DNA of 5,158 nucleotides from an uncultured Lachnospiraceae bacterium (GCA_947068385.1 CAMTBF010000290.1:1-5158), one strand, 5' to 3'; positions 1 through 4,948 are shown, counted from the stretch's first letter. Notes: generated by a model from the letters alone, not told the origin. Numbers and translations: made by a program.

Positions 1-663
1 GTGTATGCCTATGACGAGAGCGCCGGGCTTCTCCTGGAGGAACGCATCATTCCGGGGACAGTGCTGCGCAGGGAGGCTTCCCTGGAAAAGCGGATTCAGG
101 TATTCACCGGGATATTCCGTGGAATACATTTTTCGCCTGAGGTGGATAGAGTTTCCCAGGAAGGCGAGGCTTGCCTGGGGGCAGACAGACCTGCTCAGGA
201 AGGTGAGACTTACCTGGACTGGCTGGAGGGGATTTGCGAATATTGTACCCGGAATGATGTGGCGGAGGAGCTTCAGAATGCGGCAGTCCGGGCGCGGGGA
301 ATCTGTGCGGAAATGTTTGAGAAATACCCGGACAGGCTGCTTCTTCACGGCGACCTGCACCATGACAATATTCTGGCCAGGACCGACGGAAGCTATGCCA
401 TGATCGATCCGAAAGGGGTCATCGGCCCTGCCATCCTGGACTTGCCCAGGTTCATCCTCAATGAGCTGGATACCGACCATGCCTGCCCGGACAGAGAGCA
501 TATTCGGGAGGTTATCCGGCTGCTTGGCGCACAGACAAGCTATCCGGAGGGGGACATCGGGAAGCTTTATTTCATGGAGGCGGTTCTGGCGAACATCTGG
601 TGTGCGGAGGACGGCGAGGAGATGAACAGGCATGAGCTGGAGGTGGCAGGGAGCTTTCTGTGA
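1..663 (+). CDS. Aminoglycoside phosphotransferase (streptomycin 6-kinase / hydroxyurea kinase-like), 5' end outside window
   Basis: This is the C-terminal part of a cytoplasmic small-molecule kinase of the APH fold. The visible 220 residues hold the catalytic loop HGDLHHDN at 116-123, with Asp118 as likely catalytic base and Asn123 as Mg ligand. IDPKG at 135-139 follows, where Asp136 takes the DFG-Asp role. The HGDLHH...IDPKG spacing is typical of the APH(6)/hydroxyurea-kinase branch, whose members phosphorylate streptomycin or related hydroxylated compounds. Many chromosomal members have no proven drug substrate, so resistance is an inference. The frame is open to base 1 and the N-lobe with its ATP-binding Lys is absent. 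Relatives are usually nearer 280-300 residues, so the GTG at base 1 is probably an internal Val codon. Residues 49-61 and 62-74 form a tandem duplication. The GNAT gene begins 67 nt downstream with no terminator between, so the two may be cotranscribed. Confidence 0.8.
   Translation: MYAYDESAGLLLEERIIPGTVLRREASLEKRIQVFTGIFRGIHFSPEVDRVSQEGEACLGADRPAQEGETYLDWLEGICEYCTRNDVAEELQNAAVRARGICAEMFEKYPDRLLLHGDLHHDNILARTDGSYAMIDPKGVIGPAILDLPRFILNELDTDHACPDREHIREVIRLLGAQTSYPEGDIGKLYFMEAVLANIWCAEDGEEMNRHELEVAGSFL
145..222 (+). repeat. In-frame 39-nt tandem duplication inside the phosphotransferase gene
   Basis: Codons 49-61 (145-183) and 62-74 (184-222) are diverged copies of one 13-codon unit. Both protein copies follow DRxxQEGExxL. 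At DNA level the cores at 157-178 and 196-217 match at 19 of 22 positions, and each copy begins with a GAY-AGA (Asp-Arg) pair. The frame is kept, so the gene need not be damaged. The duplication lies between the N-lobe/hinge and the catalytic loop. Confidence 0.75.
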
Positions 664-718
664 TTGAGATTGGGGACTGCTGGGGAATGCCTGAAAATGC
701 GGCCACGGGCATGGAAGC

Positions 719-1195
719 GGGAGGAAGAGCATGACGTTTGAACGATTGAATCAAAGTAATGTGGAAGAGTATATTGCGTACCTGAAGACTGCCATGGGGG
801 AAGAGCCCGATAAGATGACGGCGGAAAATGTGGACGAGCAGGGAATAAGGGACAGGATTTCGGATCCTTTTTACGCCAGGACGACTTCCATCCTGGCAAG
901 GGAAGACGGAAATGTAGTAGGACGCATAGAATACCATTTCTATGGCTGTATGCAGGATGGCTACAGGATGGCCTATGTGGACTGGGTCTATGTCCTGAGG
1001 GCTTACAGGCACAGGGGGATTGCGCAGATGCTTTTCGCGGAGCTGGAAAAAGACTGTGCAAAAAATGGCATAGACCAGTATTACCTGATTCGGGCGCGGA
1101 ACGAGGAAGCGGACAGATTCTATGGAAGTTTCCGGGGAGCCCAGCTGCAGGATACCCCTCTTCTGCGGAGATATCTGGAGGCGCAGGAGCCGTAA
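719..1195 (+). CDS. GNAT family N-acetyltransferase (RBS at 719-724, coding from 731)
   Basis: The start codon is ATG at 731, with a GGGAGG ribosome binding site at 719-724 at six-base spacing, and the product is 154 residues, a normal length for a single GNAT domain. GNAT enzymes transfer an acetyl group from acetyl-CoA to an amine on a small molecule or protein. The acetyl-CoA pyrophosphate-binding motif A is visible as RAYRHRGIA at residues 90-98, after the beta strand YVDWVYVL. The C-terminal motif B region, ARNEEADRFYGSFRGAQ at about 122-138, has the usual Asn, Ala and Phe-Tyr pattern. There is no signal peptide or membrane segment, so it is cytoplasmic. Substrate cannot be told. It follows the phosphotransferase gene on the same strand and is closed by the terminator at 1222-1254, so it is probably the last gene of that unit. 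Confidence 0.88.
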   Translation, partial: GRKSMTFERLNQSNVEEYIAYLKTAMGEEPDKMTAENVDEQGIRDRISDPFYARTTSILAREDGNVVGRIEYHFYGCMQDGYRMAYVDWVYVLRAYRHRGIAQMLFAELEKDCAKNGIDQYYLIRARNEEADRFYGSFRGAQLQDTPLLRRYLEAQEP

Positions 1196-1221
1196 AAAGG
1201 ACGTAAAAGGTGCCACAAGCG

Positions 1222-1254
1222 AAGGTTTCCGGCAGCCGGAAGCCTTACTTTTTT
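1222..1254 (+). terminator. Intrinsic terminator after the GNAT gene
   Basis: An 11-bp stem is formed by AAGGTTTCCGG (1222-1232) and CCGGAAGCCTT (1236-1246), with one G-U pair and a 3-nt CAG loop. It is followed by AC and six T residues at 1249-1254. It sits 27 nt past the GNAT stop codon. It makes any start of the next gene upstream of about 1260 unlikely. Confidence 0.85.
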
Positions 1255-1275
1255 ACGGAAGCAGGACGATATAAT
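1247..1275 (+). promoter_or_regulatory. Candidate promoter for the coiled-coil protein gene
   Basis: A perfect TATAAT lies at 1270-1275. The hexamer 17 bp upstream (ACTTTT, 1247-1252) is a weak -35 that overlaps the terminator T-tract. The transcript would start near 1282. Support is the consensus -10 box and its position directly after a terminator; the poor -35 box keeps confidence moderate. Confidence 0.45.
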
Positions 1276-1320
1276 GGAAGAGAGGCATTCCATGGAAGAA
1301 AGGCCATCCATGGATGGCGG
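1274..1320 (+). repeat. 18-nt tandem repeat containing two palindromes centred on CCATGG
   Basis: Two 18-nt units, ATGGAAGAGAGGCATTCC (1274-1291) and ATGGAAGAAAGGCCATCC (1292-1309), match at 15 positions and are followed by a partial third unit (1310-1320). Embedded at the unit junctions are a perfect 10-nt palindrome TTCCATGGAA (1288-1297) and a perfect 16-nt palindrome GCCATCCATGGATGGC (1303-1318), with centres 18 bp apart. They lie just downstream of the candidate -10 box, where a repressor could bind or an RNA hairpin could form. Confidence 0.55.
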
Positions 1321-1431
1321 TGCGATGTGGCTGAAAGGCTGATGAACAAAGAGGATGGCGTGACGCGGCTAAAAAGGTCGGTGGATCAGGATGGCGGTAA
1401 GGCGACATCATCGGGAGAGGCGGGGGTCGTT

Positions 1432-2019
1432 ATGAAGATAGGGGAAGCGCAGGATCTCTACAGGGAGCAGGTCAGGGCATACCAGAAGGAGAAGAACAAC
1501 GTATCGAAACAGCTGCAGAATCTCCGCAAGCGGATGGAAATCCGGCCGGAGGAGAAGGAACAGTGCGCCCAGGAGGCAGCCACCCTGGAGCTGACCCTGC
1601 AGGCCCTGGACGAGAAGCAGGACGAATATCAGGACTACCTGAGCAGGCTGACGGAAACCTACTGCGCCTACTGGAACGCCGCAGTGGCAGACCAGCAGGC
1701 CGATGCCTCGGAGGAGTACGCCGAGGACATGGCGAAGATCATGGAGGTGGCCCGCCGCATCATGCACGGCGACATCGTGCCTGCCTCCGATGAGAAGAAG
1801 CTGATGGAATACAGCGAGGAAATGTACCAGACGGCCAAGAGCGTAGGTGCCATGGTGCGCCGCCAGAAGCGGGAGAAGCACAAATCCCTCTGGGGGGACG
1901 AGGAGGAAAAGCAATACCCCGACCCCAGGGAGGCCGCAGAGAACGCGGAGGCCCCCGGAGACGGGCCGGCGGTGGTGGACGCGTCGTCTGTAGCGGCGGG
2001 CGTCTCCGCTGAAGGATGA
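1432..2019 (+). CDS. Uncharacterised coiled-coil protein with acidic, Ala/Pro-rich tail
   Basis: I do not recognise this 195-residue protein. It has no signal peptide or membrane segment. Residues 1-75 are almost all charged or polar helix formers (many Glu, Gln, Lys, Arg) with Leu/Val/Met spacing that fits a coiled coil broken near Pro39. Residues 95-150 form a second helical part, in which the stretch RIMHGDIVPASDEKKLMEY (109-127) looks like the most constrained segment. Residues 150-195 are rich in Glu, Asp, Ala and Pro and probably disordered. I chose ATG 1432 because the helical protein begins there (MKIGEAQ), purine-rich GAGAGG lies 11 nt upstream, and the longer reading from 1210 runs through the terminator at 1222-1254. 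ATG 1342 is an alternative that would add 30 residues. Its role may be structural or as a partner protein; the context gives no function. Confidence 0.7.
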   Translation: MKIGEAQDLYREQVRAYQKEKNNVSKQLQNLRKRMEIRPEEKEQCAQEAATLELTLQALDEKQDEYQDYLSRLTETYCAYWNAAVADQQADASEEYAEDMAKIMEVARRIMHGDIVPASDEKKLMEYSEEMYQTAKSVGAMVRRQKREKHKSLWGDEEEKQYPDPREAAENAEAPGDGPAVVDASSVAAGVSAEG

Positions 2020-2041
2020 GGCGATGGAGGGCCCTTTCTGA

Positions 2042-2422
2042 CTACCCGACGTGCAGCCGCTCTTTCAGGGCATCCTGCAGCACACGGGACAGGCTCAGGC
2101 CGGATTCGGCCACTTTGTCATCCATCCACTTCGGTATGCTGACAGTGCGCTTTACTGCACGGCCATCCTTGATGTCGGCCCGTATCAGATTGACGAATTC
2201 GCCCGGTTCGGTCTCTAAGCTGCCAAGGCCGCTTGCCAGTGGGACATCCTGTTTCTTGTCCGTGAGATACTCGATCCATCGGGTCAACGCCGACTGCGCC
2301 ATATACATGGCGTTCCCCAGGGATTTGCCCTCGCTGATGCAGCCCGGTAAATCGGGATAAGTGATGGTAAAAGAACCGTCCTCATTCGGATGGAAGACAG
2401 CTGGATACACATATTCTGCCAT
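2042..2422 (-). CDS. hicB: HicB family antitoxin
   Basis: This 126-residue protein is the antitoxin of a type II HicAB module: it binds and blocks the HicA RNase and, with it, represses the operon. The N-terminal partial RNase H-like HicB fold is clear: YPAVFHPNEDGSFTITYPDLPG at residues 5-26, then the CISEGKSLGNAMYMAQSAL helix segment. The C-terminal part (about 90-124, KRTVSIPKWMDDKVAESG then SLSRVLQDALKERL) reads as a ribbon-helix-helix DNA-binding domain, one of the two known HicB C-terminal types. The start ATG at 2422-2420 has an AAAGGAGGT site (2439-2431) eight nt upstream. The stop is TAG at 2044-2042. It lies 39 nt after hicA on the same strand and converges with the coiled-coil gene, with only 22 nt between the stops. 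Confidence 0.93.
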   Translation of the reverse strand: MAEYVYPAVFHPNEDGSFTITYPDLPGCISEGKSLGNAMYMAQSALTRWIEYLTDKKQDVPLASGLGSLETEPGEFVNLIRADIKDGRAVKRTVSIPKWMDDKVAESGLSLSRVLQDALKERLHVG

Positions 2423-2461
2423 AATCTATGACCTCCTTTATTATGGTATGGAAGCAGGATT

Positions 2462-2638
2462 TTATCTTAGCCCTGCCACCTTGAGTATGGAGTTTGCGGT
2501 GTTCTCGTTTATTTCCCGGTGCCTTGGGACTTGCACCGGACGGCTACCGTCTTTCTCGTAAACAGTATGCCCGCCATCGTCACGGTCTGCTCTATATCCG
2601 GCATTTTCCAACTGTTTTATTAAGTCCCTGCGCTTCAC
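2462..2638 (-). CDS. hicA: HicA family toxin (mRNA interferase), short GTG-start gene
   Basis: Reading the minus strand from GTG at 2638-2636 gives a 58-residue protein ending in TAA at 2464-2462. The sequence runs MKRRDLIKQLENAGYR, then DDGGHTVYEKDG, then VPRHREINENTANSILKVAGL. This matches the HicA double-stranded-RNA-binding-like fold: helix 1 with K/R-R-D-L-I-K, a glycine-preceded His (His24) in the strand that carries the catalytic histidine, and the VPRHxEI...TAxxILKxAGL ending typical of the family. HicA cleaves mRNA and tmRNA and is inactivated by HicB. Length fits the family (about 55-80 residues). A GGAGGAGGT site at 2653-2645 with proper spacing supports the GTG start. It is first in the hicA-hicB operon. 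It is below the size many gene finders accept and has a non-ATG start, so it is easy to overlook. Confidence 0.9.
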   Translation of the reverse strand: MKRRDLIKQLENAGYRADRDDGGHTVYEKDGSRPVQVPRHREINENTANSILKVAGLR

Positions 2639-2644
2639 TTGGCT

Positions 2645-2653
2645 ACCTCCTCC
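2645..2653 (-). promoter_or_regulatory. Ribosome binding site fixing the hicA GTG start
   Basis: On the minus strand GGAGGAGGT (2653-2645) is followed by AGCCAA and the GTG. An ATG at 2655-2653 overlaps this site but opens only a six-codon frame, and it coincides with the predicted transcription start, so it is not the hicA start. Confidence 0.8.
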
Positions 2654-2661
2654 ATGATTCT

Positions 2662-2690
2662 ATTATATTACGTAATTTACATAATATCAA
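2662..2690 (-). promoter_or_regulatory. hicAB promoter with embedded operator-like repeats
   Basis: On the minus strand TTGATA (2690-2685) and a perfect TATAAT (2667-2662) are separated by exactly 17 bp. Transcription would start near 2655, leaving a leader of about 17 nt that is mostly the hicA ribosome binding site. The spacer contains ATTATGTAA followed directly by ATTACGTAA, and a perfect 10-bp palindrome ATTACGTAAT (2667-2676) overlaps the -10 edge. This suits autorepression by HicB through its ribbon-helix-helix domain (inference from family). Confidence 0.85.
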
Positions 2691-2722
2691 TATTTAAGCG
2701 TAAATTATGTAGAAACATATGT
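2667..2722. repeat. Cluster of related AT-rich repeats at the hic promoter (possible operator)
   Basis: On the minus strand the 13-mers TACATAATTTACG (upstream of the -35 box) and TATGTAAATTACG (in the spacer) agree at 10 of 13 positions. Perfect palindromes ATTACGTAAT (2667-2676) and ACATATGT (2715-2722) flank the cluster. Repeated short sites like these are what cooperative ribbon-helix-helix repressors bind; binding here is inferred. Confidence 0.5.
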
Positions 2723-2756
2723 AAGGCCGATTCCATGCGGCTTCCAGGCATATCGC

Positions 2757-2792
2757 AAAGAAAATCCCCGGGGGCTCGGCCCTCCGGGGATT
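2757..2792 (-). terminator. Intrinsic terminator of the tRNA operon
   Basis: AATCCCCGG (2763-2771) pairs with CCGGGGATT (2784-2792), and inside that GGGC (2772-2775) pairs with GCCC (2779-2782) with one bulged T and a TCG loop, giving about 13 bp of very GC-rich stem. On the minus strand the stem is followed by TTTTCTTT (2764-2757), 12 nt past the tRNA-Lys 3' end. The plus-strand side lacks a good T-tract, so it acts for the tRNA operon and not for a plus-strand gene. Confidence 0.85.
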
Positions 2793-2803
2793 GCGCTTTC
2801 TCG

Positions 2804-2876
2804 TGAGACATTGGGGATTCGAACCCCAGACAACTTGATTAAAAGTCAAGTGCTCTACCACCTGAGCTAATGTCCC
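2804..2876 (-). tRNA. tRNA-Lys (anticodon TTT)
   Basis: The 73-nt gene folds as a standard cloverleaf. The acceptor is GGGACAT/ATGTCTC with one G-U pair, the anticodon arm is CTTGA-CTTTTAA-TCAAG giving anticodon TTT, and the T arm is CTGGG-TTCGAAT-CCCAA-like with the usual TTCGAAT loop. The discriminator is A. CCA is not encoded (CGA follows). It is the last gene of the four-tRNA operon. Confidence 0.95.
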
Positions 2877-2884
2877 ATATTCAG

Positions 2885-2903
2885 AAAAAAGGGGATATCC
2901 CCT
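2885..2903 (-). terminator. Terminator-like palindrome between tRNA-Gln and tRNA-Lys
   Basis: On the minus strand AGGGGATATCCCCT (2903-2890), a perfect 14-nt palindrome, is followed by a T-run (2890-2885). It can fold as a 5-bp stem with an ATAT loop, extended by G-U pairs with the flanking GG. It sits inside the tRNA operon, so it may reduce readthrough into tRNA-Lys or mark a processing site. The stem is short, so full termination is not expected. Confidence 0.4.
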
Positions 2904-2907
2904 CCAA

Positions 2908-2979
2908 CAGGGCTAGCTGGATTCGAACCAGCGTCTGCAGCAGTCAAAGTGCTGTGCCTTACCGCTTGGCGATAGCCCT
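2908..2979 (-). tRNA. tRNA-Gln (anticodon TTG)
   Basis: The 72-nt gene has acceptor AGGGCTA/TAGCCCT with all seven pairs, D arm GCC/GGC around AAGCGGTAA, and anticodon arm CAGCA-CTTTGAC-TGCTG with anticodon TTG. The T arm is GCTGG-TTCGAAT-CCAGC. The discriminator is G and CCA is not encoded (TTG follows). It is separated from tRNA-His by an 84-nt spacer, much longer than the 7- and 31-nt spacers elsewhere in the operon. Confidence 0.95.
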
Positions 2980-3063
2980 AGATTTGACACCAAGCGCGCC
3001 GCCGCGATACATCTGCGAAAAAGCCAAAGCCCGCTTGCGGTGAACGATATCCTGCTGTAAAAG

Positions 3064-3138
3064 GGTGGATAAAGGGATTCGAACCCTTGGCCTCCAGAGC
3101 CACAATCTGGCGCGCTAACCAACTGCGCTATACCCACC
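3064..3138 (-). tRNA. tRNA-His (anticodon GTG), G-1 included
   Basis: The acceptor is GTGGGTA/TATCCAC with one G-U pair. A G lies just 5' of it (3138) opposite the discriminator C (3064), as required for tRNA-His identity. The anticodon arm is CCAGA-TTGTGGC-TCTGG (anticodon GTG) and the T arm is AAGGG-TTCGAAT-CCCTT. CCA is not encoded (CTT follows). The plus-strand complement of this region reads as the well-known spurious peptide LEGIRTPDPRLRRP, a frequent false protein call over tRNA genes. Confidence 0.95.
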
Positions 3139-3145
3139 ATATAAA

Positions 3146-3219
<74 letters not shown>

Positions 3220-3252
3220 ATGTCGGCTGCCACAATCAAGCCAACGAACCAT

Positions 3253-3281
3253 ATTTTAACGTATATTCTTTCGTTTGTCAA
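3253..3281 (-). promoter_or_regulatory. Promoter of the tRNA Arg-His-Gln-Lys operon
   Basis: On the minus strand a perfect TTGACA (3281-3276) and TAAAAT (3258-3253) are 17 bp apart, giving a start near 3246 and a leader of about 26 nt before tRNA-Arg. A run of A then T (minus strand AAAAAAATTT, around 3304-3313) lies upstream and may serve as an UP-type element for a strong stable-RNA promoter. Confidence 0.9.
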
Positions 3282-3365
3282 CAGTTTTATCTCATACTCG
3301 TCAAATTTTTTTCGGCGATTTCTTCTGCGGATTCCAGGCAAAGCTCCGGAAAGGGAAAGTTGTGC

Positions 3366-3394
3366 TTGAAAACCGCGGCGCGGAGGGGTATAAT
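3366..3394 (+). promoter_or_regulatory. Promoter of the MATE transporter gene
   Basis: TTGAAA (3366-3371) and a perfect TATAAT (3389-3394) are separated by 17 bp. The start would be near 3401, giving a leader of about 97 nt. The tRNA operon promoter points the other way 84 bp to the left, so the two units are divergent. No obvious operator palindrome lies over the -10 box. Confidence 0.85.
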
Positions 3395-3422
3395 AGCTGT
3401 CAGACTCATTTTGCAGCTCACA

Positions 3423-3476
3423 TTCCATCCCACAGGATTTTACGGGGAACCGTTTGCCATCCCAAATGCCATCCCA
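3423..3476 (+). repeat. Three copies of CCATCCCA in the MATE leader
   Basis: The octamer CCATCCCA occurs at 3425-3432, 3457-3464 and 3469-3476; the last two are part of an exact 10-nt repeat TGCCATCCCA, 12 nt apart. A small hairpin ACGG-GGAA-CCGT (3442-3453) with a GNRA-type loop lies between the first two. All are in the predicted untranslated leader just before the ribosome binding site. Confidence 0.5.
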
Positions 3477-3497
3477 GAGGAAAGAGAGGACATACCT

Positions 3498-4898
3498 ATG
3501 CAGAAAGAACAGAATGCACAGACAGAGAACAAGATGGGCGTCATGCCCGTGGACAGGCTCCTGCTGTCCATGTCACTGCCCATGATGATTTCCATGCTGG
3601 TGCAGGCGCTCTACAACATCGTGGACAGCATCTTCGTGTCCCGGGTCAATGAATACGCCCTGCGGGCGGTGTCGCTGGCCTTTCCCATCCAGAGCCTGAT
3701 GATCGCCGTGGGCGTGGGCACTGCGGTGGGAATCAACTCCTTCCTGTCCAGGACGCTGGGGGAGGGGGAGTTCGGGAAAGCAAACCGGATCGCCGCCAAT
3801 GGTGTCTTCATCGAATTCGTGAGCTTCCTGGCGTTCGCCCTGATCGGCATCTTCGTGAGCCGCCCCTTTTTCGCCAGTCAGACATCCATTCAGGAGGTGC
3901 GGGACTACGGGACGGTATACCTGACCATCTGCTGCACGGCCAGCGTCGGCATCTTCATGCAGATGGCCTTCGAGCGGCTGCTCCAGTCCACGGGCAAGAC
4001 AATCTATGCCATGATCACCCAGGGGGCGGGGGCGGTCACGAACCTGATCCTGGATCCGATTCTGATATTCGGCCTGCTGGGCTTCCCGGCCATGGGCGTG
4101 GCAGGGGCAGCGGCGGCGACGGTCATCGGGCAGATGGTGGCAGCGGCGCTGGCCATCGTATTCAATCTGAAATACAATAAGGAGCTGCACATATCCTTTC
4201 GCGGATTTAAGCCCGACATGGGCCTGATTGGGAATATCTATAGGGTGGGCGTTCCCTCTATCGTCATGCAGGCCATCGGCTCCGTGATGACCTATGGCAT
4301 GAACCTGATTCTGGAGGCCTACGGCGTGGCCCAGACGGTGTTCGGCATCTATTTCAAGCTCCAGAGCTTCATCTTCATGCCAGTGTTCGGCCTGAACAAT
4401 GGGCTGGTGCCCATCATCGCCTATAACCTCGGCGCGGGGAAGCGGGAGCGGGTGGTGAAGGCTATGAAGAGCAGCATCGCCTACGCCGTGTGCATCATGC
4501 TGCTGGGGCTGGCCGTCATGGAGCTGTTCCCCGGGCAGCTGATTGGCATGTTCGATGCGGACGCGGCCTCCGCGGATCTCCTGGTGATAGGGATTCCGGC
4601 CCTGCGGACGATTTGCTTAAGCTTTGTCTTCGCCGGGTACTGCATCGTGGTGGGGAGCGTGTTCCAGGCCCTGGGGAACGGCGTGTACAGCATGTGCGTC
4701 TCCATCGCAAGGCAGCTATGCGTGCTGCTGCCGGTGGCGTGGCTGTTCTCCTTAAGCGGGAACGTGAACCTGATATGGTGGGCCTTCCCCATCGCCGAGC
4801 TGGTGAGCGTGGGGATGAGCACCTTTTTCCTGGTGCGGATCAATAACCGGATCATCCGGCATATCGGGGAAAAGCATCCCGGAGGGGATGTCCTATAG
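3498..4898 (+). CDS. MATE family multidrug efflux transporter
   Basis: The 466-residue membrane protein is a normal length for a 12-helix MATE exporter, which uses a Na+ or H+ gradient to expel cationic drugs and metabolites. The first helix carries LPMMISMLVQALYNIVDSIFVS (27-48), matching the conserved P...Q.LYNIVD.IFV pattern. LLQSTGKTIYAM (161-172) then TNLILDPILIFG (181-192), and GVAGAAAATVIGQ (200-212), are family signatures of the N-half. The C-half repeats them with NNGLVPIIAYNLGAGKRERV (300-319) and FQALGNGVYSM (389-399). This resembles the DinF/MepA-type branch; the drug spectrum cannot be told. I start at ATG 3498 with AGAGG eight nt upstream. The open frame extends back to 3087, but that part crosses tRNA-His, tRNA-Arg and two promoters and cannot be coding. 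The last residues GEKHPGGDVL form a short cytoplasmic tail. The gene is monocistronic in this window. Confidence 0.95.
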   Translation: MQKEQNAQTENKMGVMPVDRLLLSMSLPMMISMLVQALYNIVDSIFVSRVNEYALRAVSLAFPIQSLMIAVGVGTAVGINSFLSRTLGEGEFGKANRIAANGVFIEFVSFLAFALIGIFVSRPFFASQTSIQEVRDYGTVYLTICCTASVGIFMQMAFERLLQSTGKTIYAMITQGAGAVTNLILDPILIFGLLGFPAMGVAGAAAATVIGQMVAAALAIVFNLKYNKELHISFRGFKPDMGLIGNIYRVGVPSIVMQAIGSVMTYGMNLILEAYGVAQTVFGIYFKLQSFIFMPVFGLNNGLVPIIAYNLGAGKRERVVKAMKSSIAYAVCIMLLGLAVMELFPGQLIGMFDADAASADLLVIGIPALRTICLSFVFAGYCIVVGSVFQALGNGVYSMCVSIARQLCVLLPVAWLFSLSGNVNLIWWAFPIAELVSVGMSTFFLVRINNRIIRHIGEKHPGGDVL

Positions 4899-4922
4899 GC
4901 GTCCAAATAGCACTGCCGACCC

Positions 4923-4948
4923 AAAAGTGCCAAAAAAGTGCCAAAAAA
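4923..4948 (+). repeat. 11-bp direct repeat with phased A-tracts upstream of tRNA-Leu
   Basis: GTGCCAAAAAA occurs twice in tandem (4927-4937, 4938-4948), preceded by a shorter CCAAAA (4921-4926). The A-tracts recur about every 10-11 bp, one helical turn, which should bend DNA. They lie about 25-50 bp upstream of the tRNA-Leu -35 box. Confidence 0.7.

Noticed and set aside
664..730. Terminator between the phosphotransferase and GNAT genes
   Set aside because: Weak ATGCC/GGGCAT pairing without a T-tract; cotranscription is more likely.
1210..1431. Longer N-terminus for the coiled-coil protein from ATG 1210
   Set aside because: This stretch contains the terminator hairpin, the candidate promoter and palindromic repeats, and its translation looks unlike the helical protein from 1432.
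1408..1914. 168-residue hydrophobic-looking minus-strand frame opposite the coiled-coil gene
   Set aside because: The Leu/Val/His-rich sequence is what the complement of Glu/Gln/Lys-rich codons gives; there is no ribosome site or promoter for it.
2020..2041. Possible bidirectional terminator between the coiled-coil gene and hicB (AGGGCCCT palindrome)
   Set aside because: The stem is only four base pairs and no real T-tract follows on either strand.
2423..2461. Separate hicB promoter in the gap after hicA
   Set aside because: A CATAAT-like box is present but no acceptable -35 box is found at the right spacing; hicB is well served by the hicA promoter.
2913..3140. 75-residue minus-strand reading frame over tRNA-Gln and tRNA-His
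   Set aside because: It is a translation of tRNA genes; both fold as complete cloverleaves.
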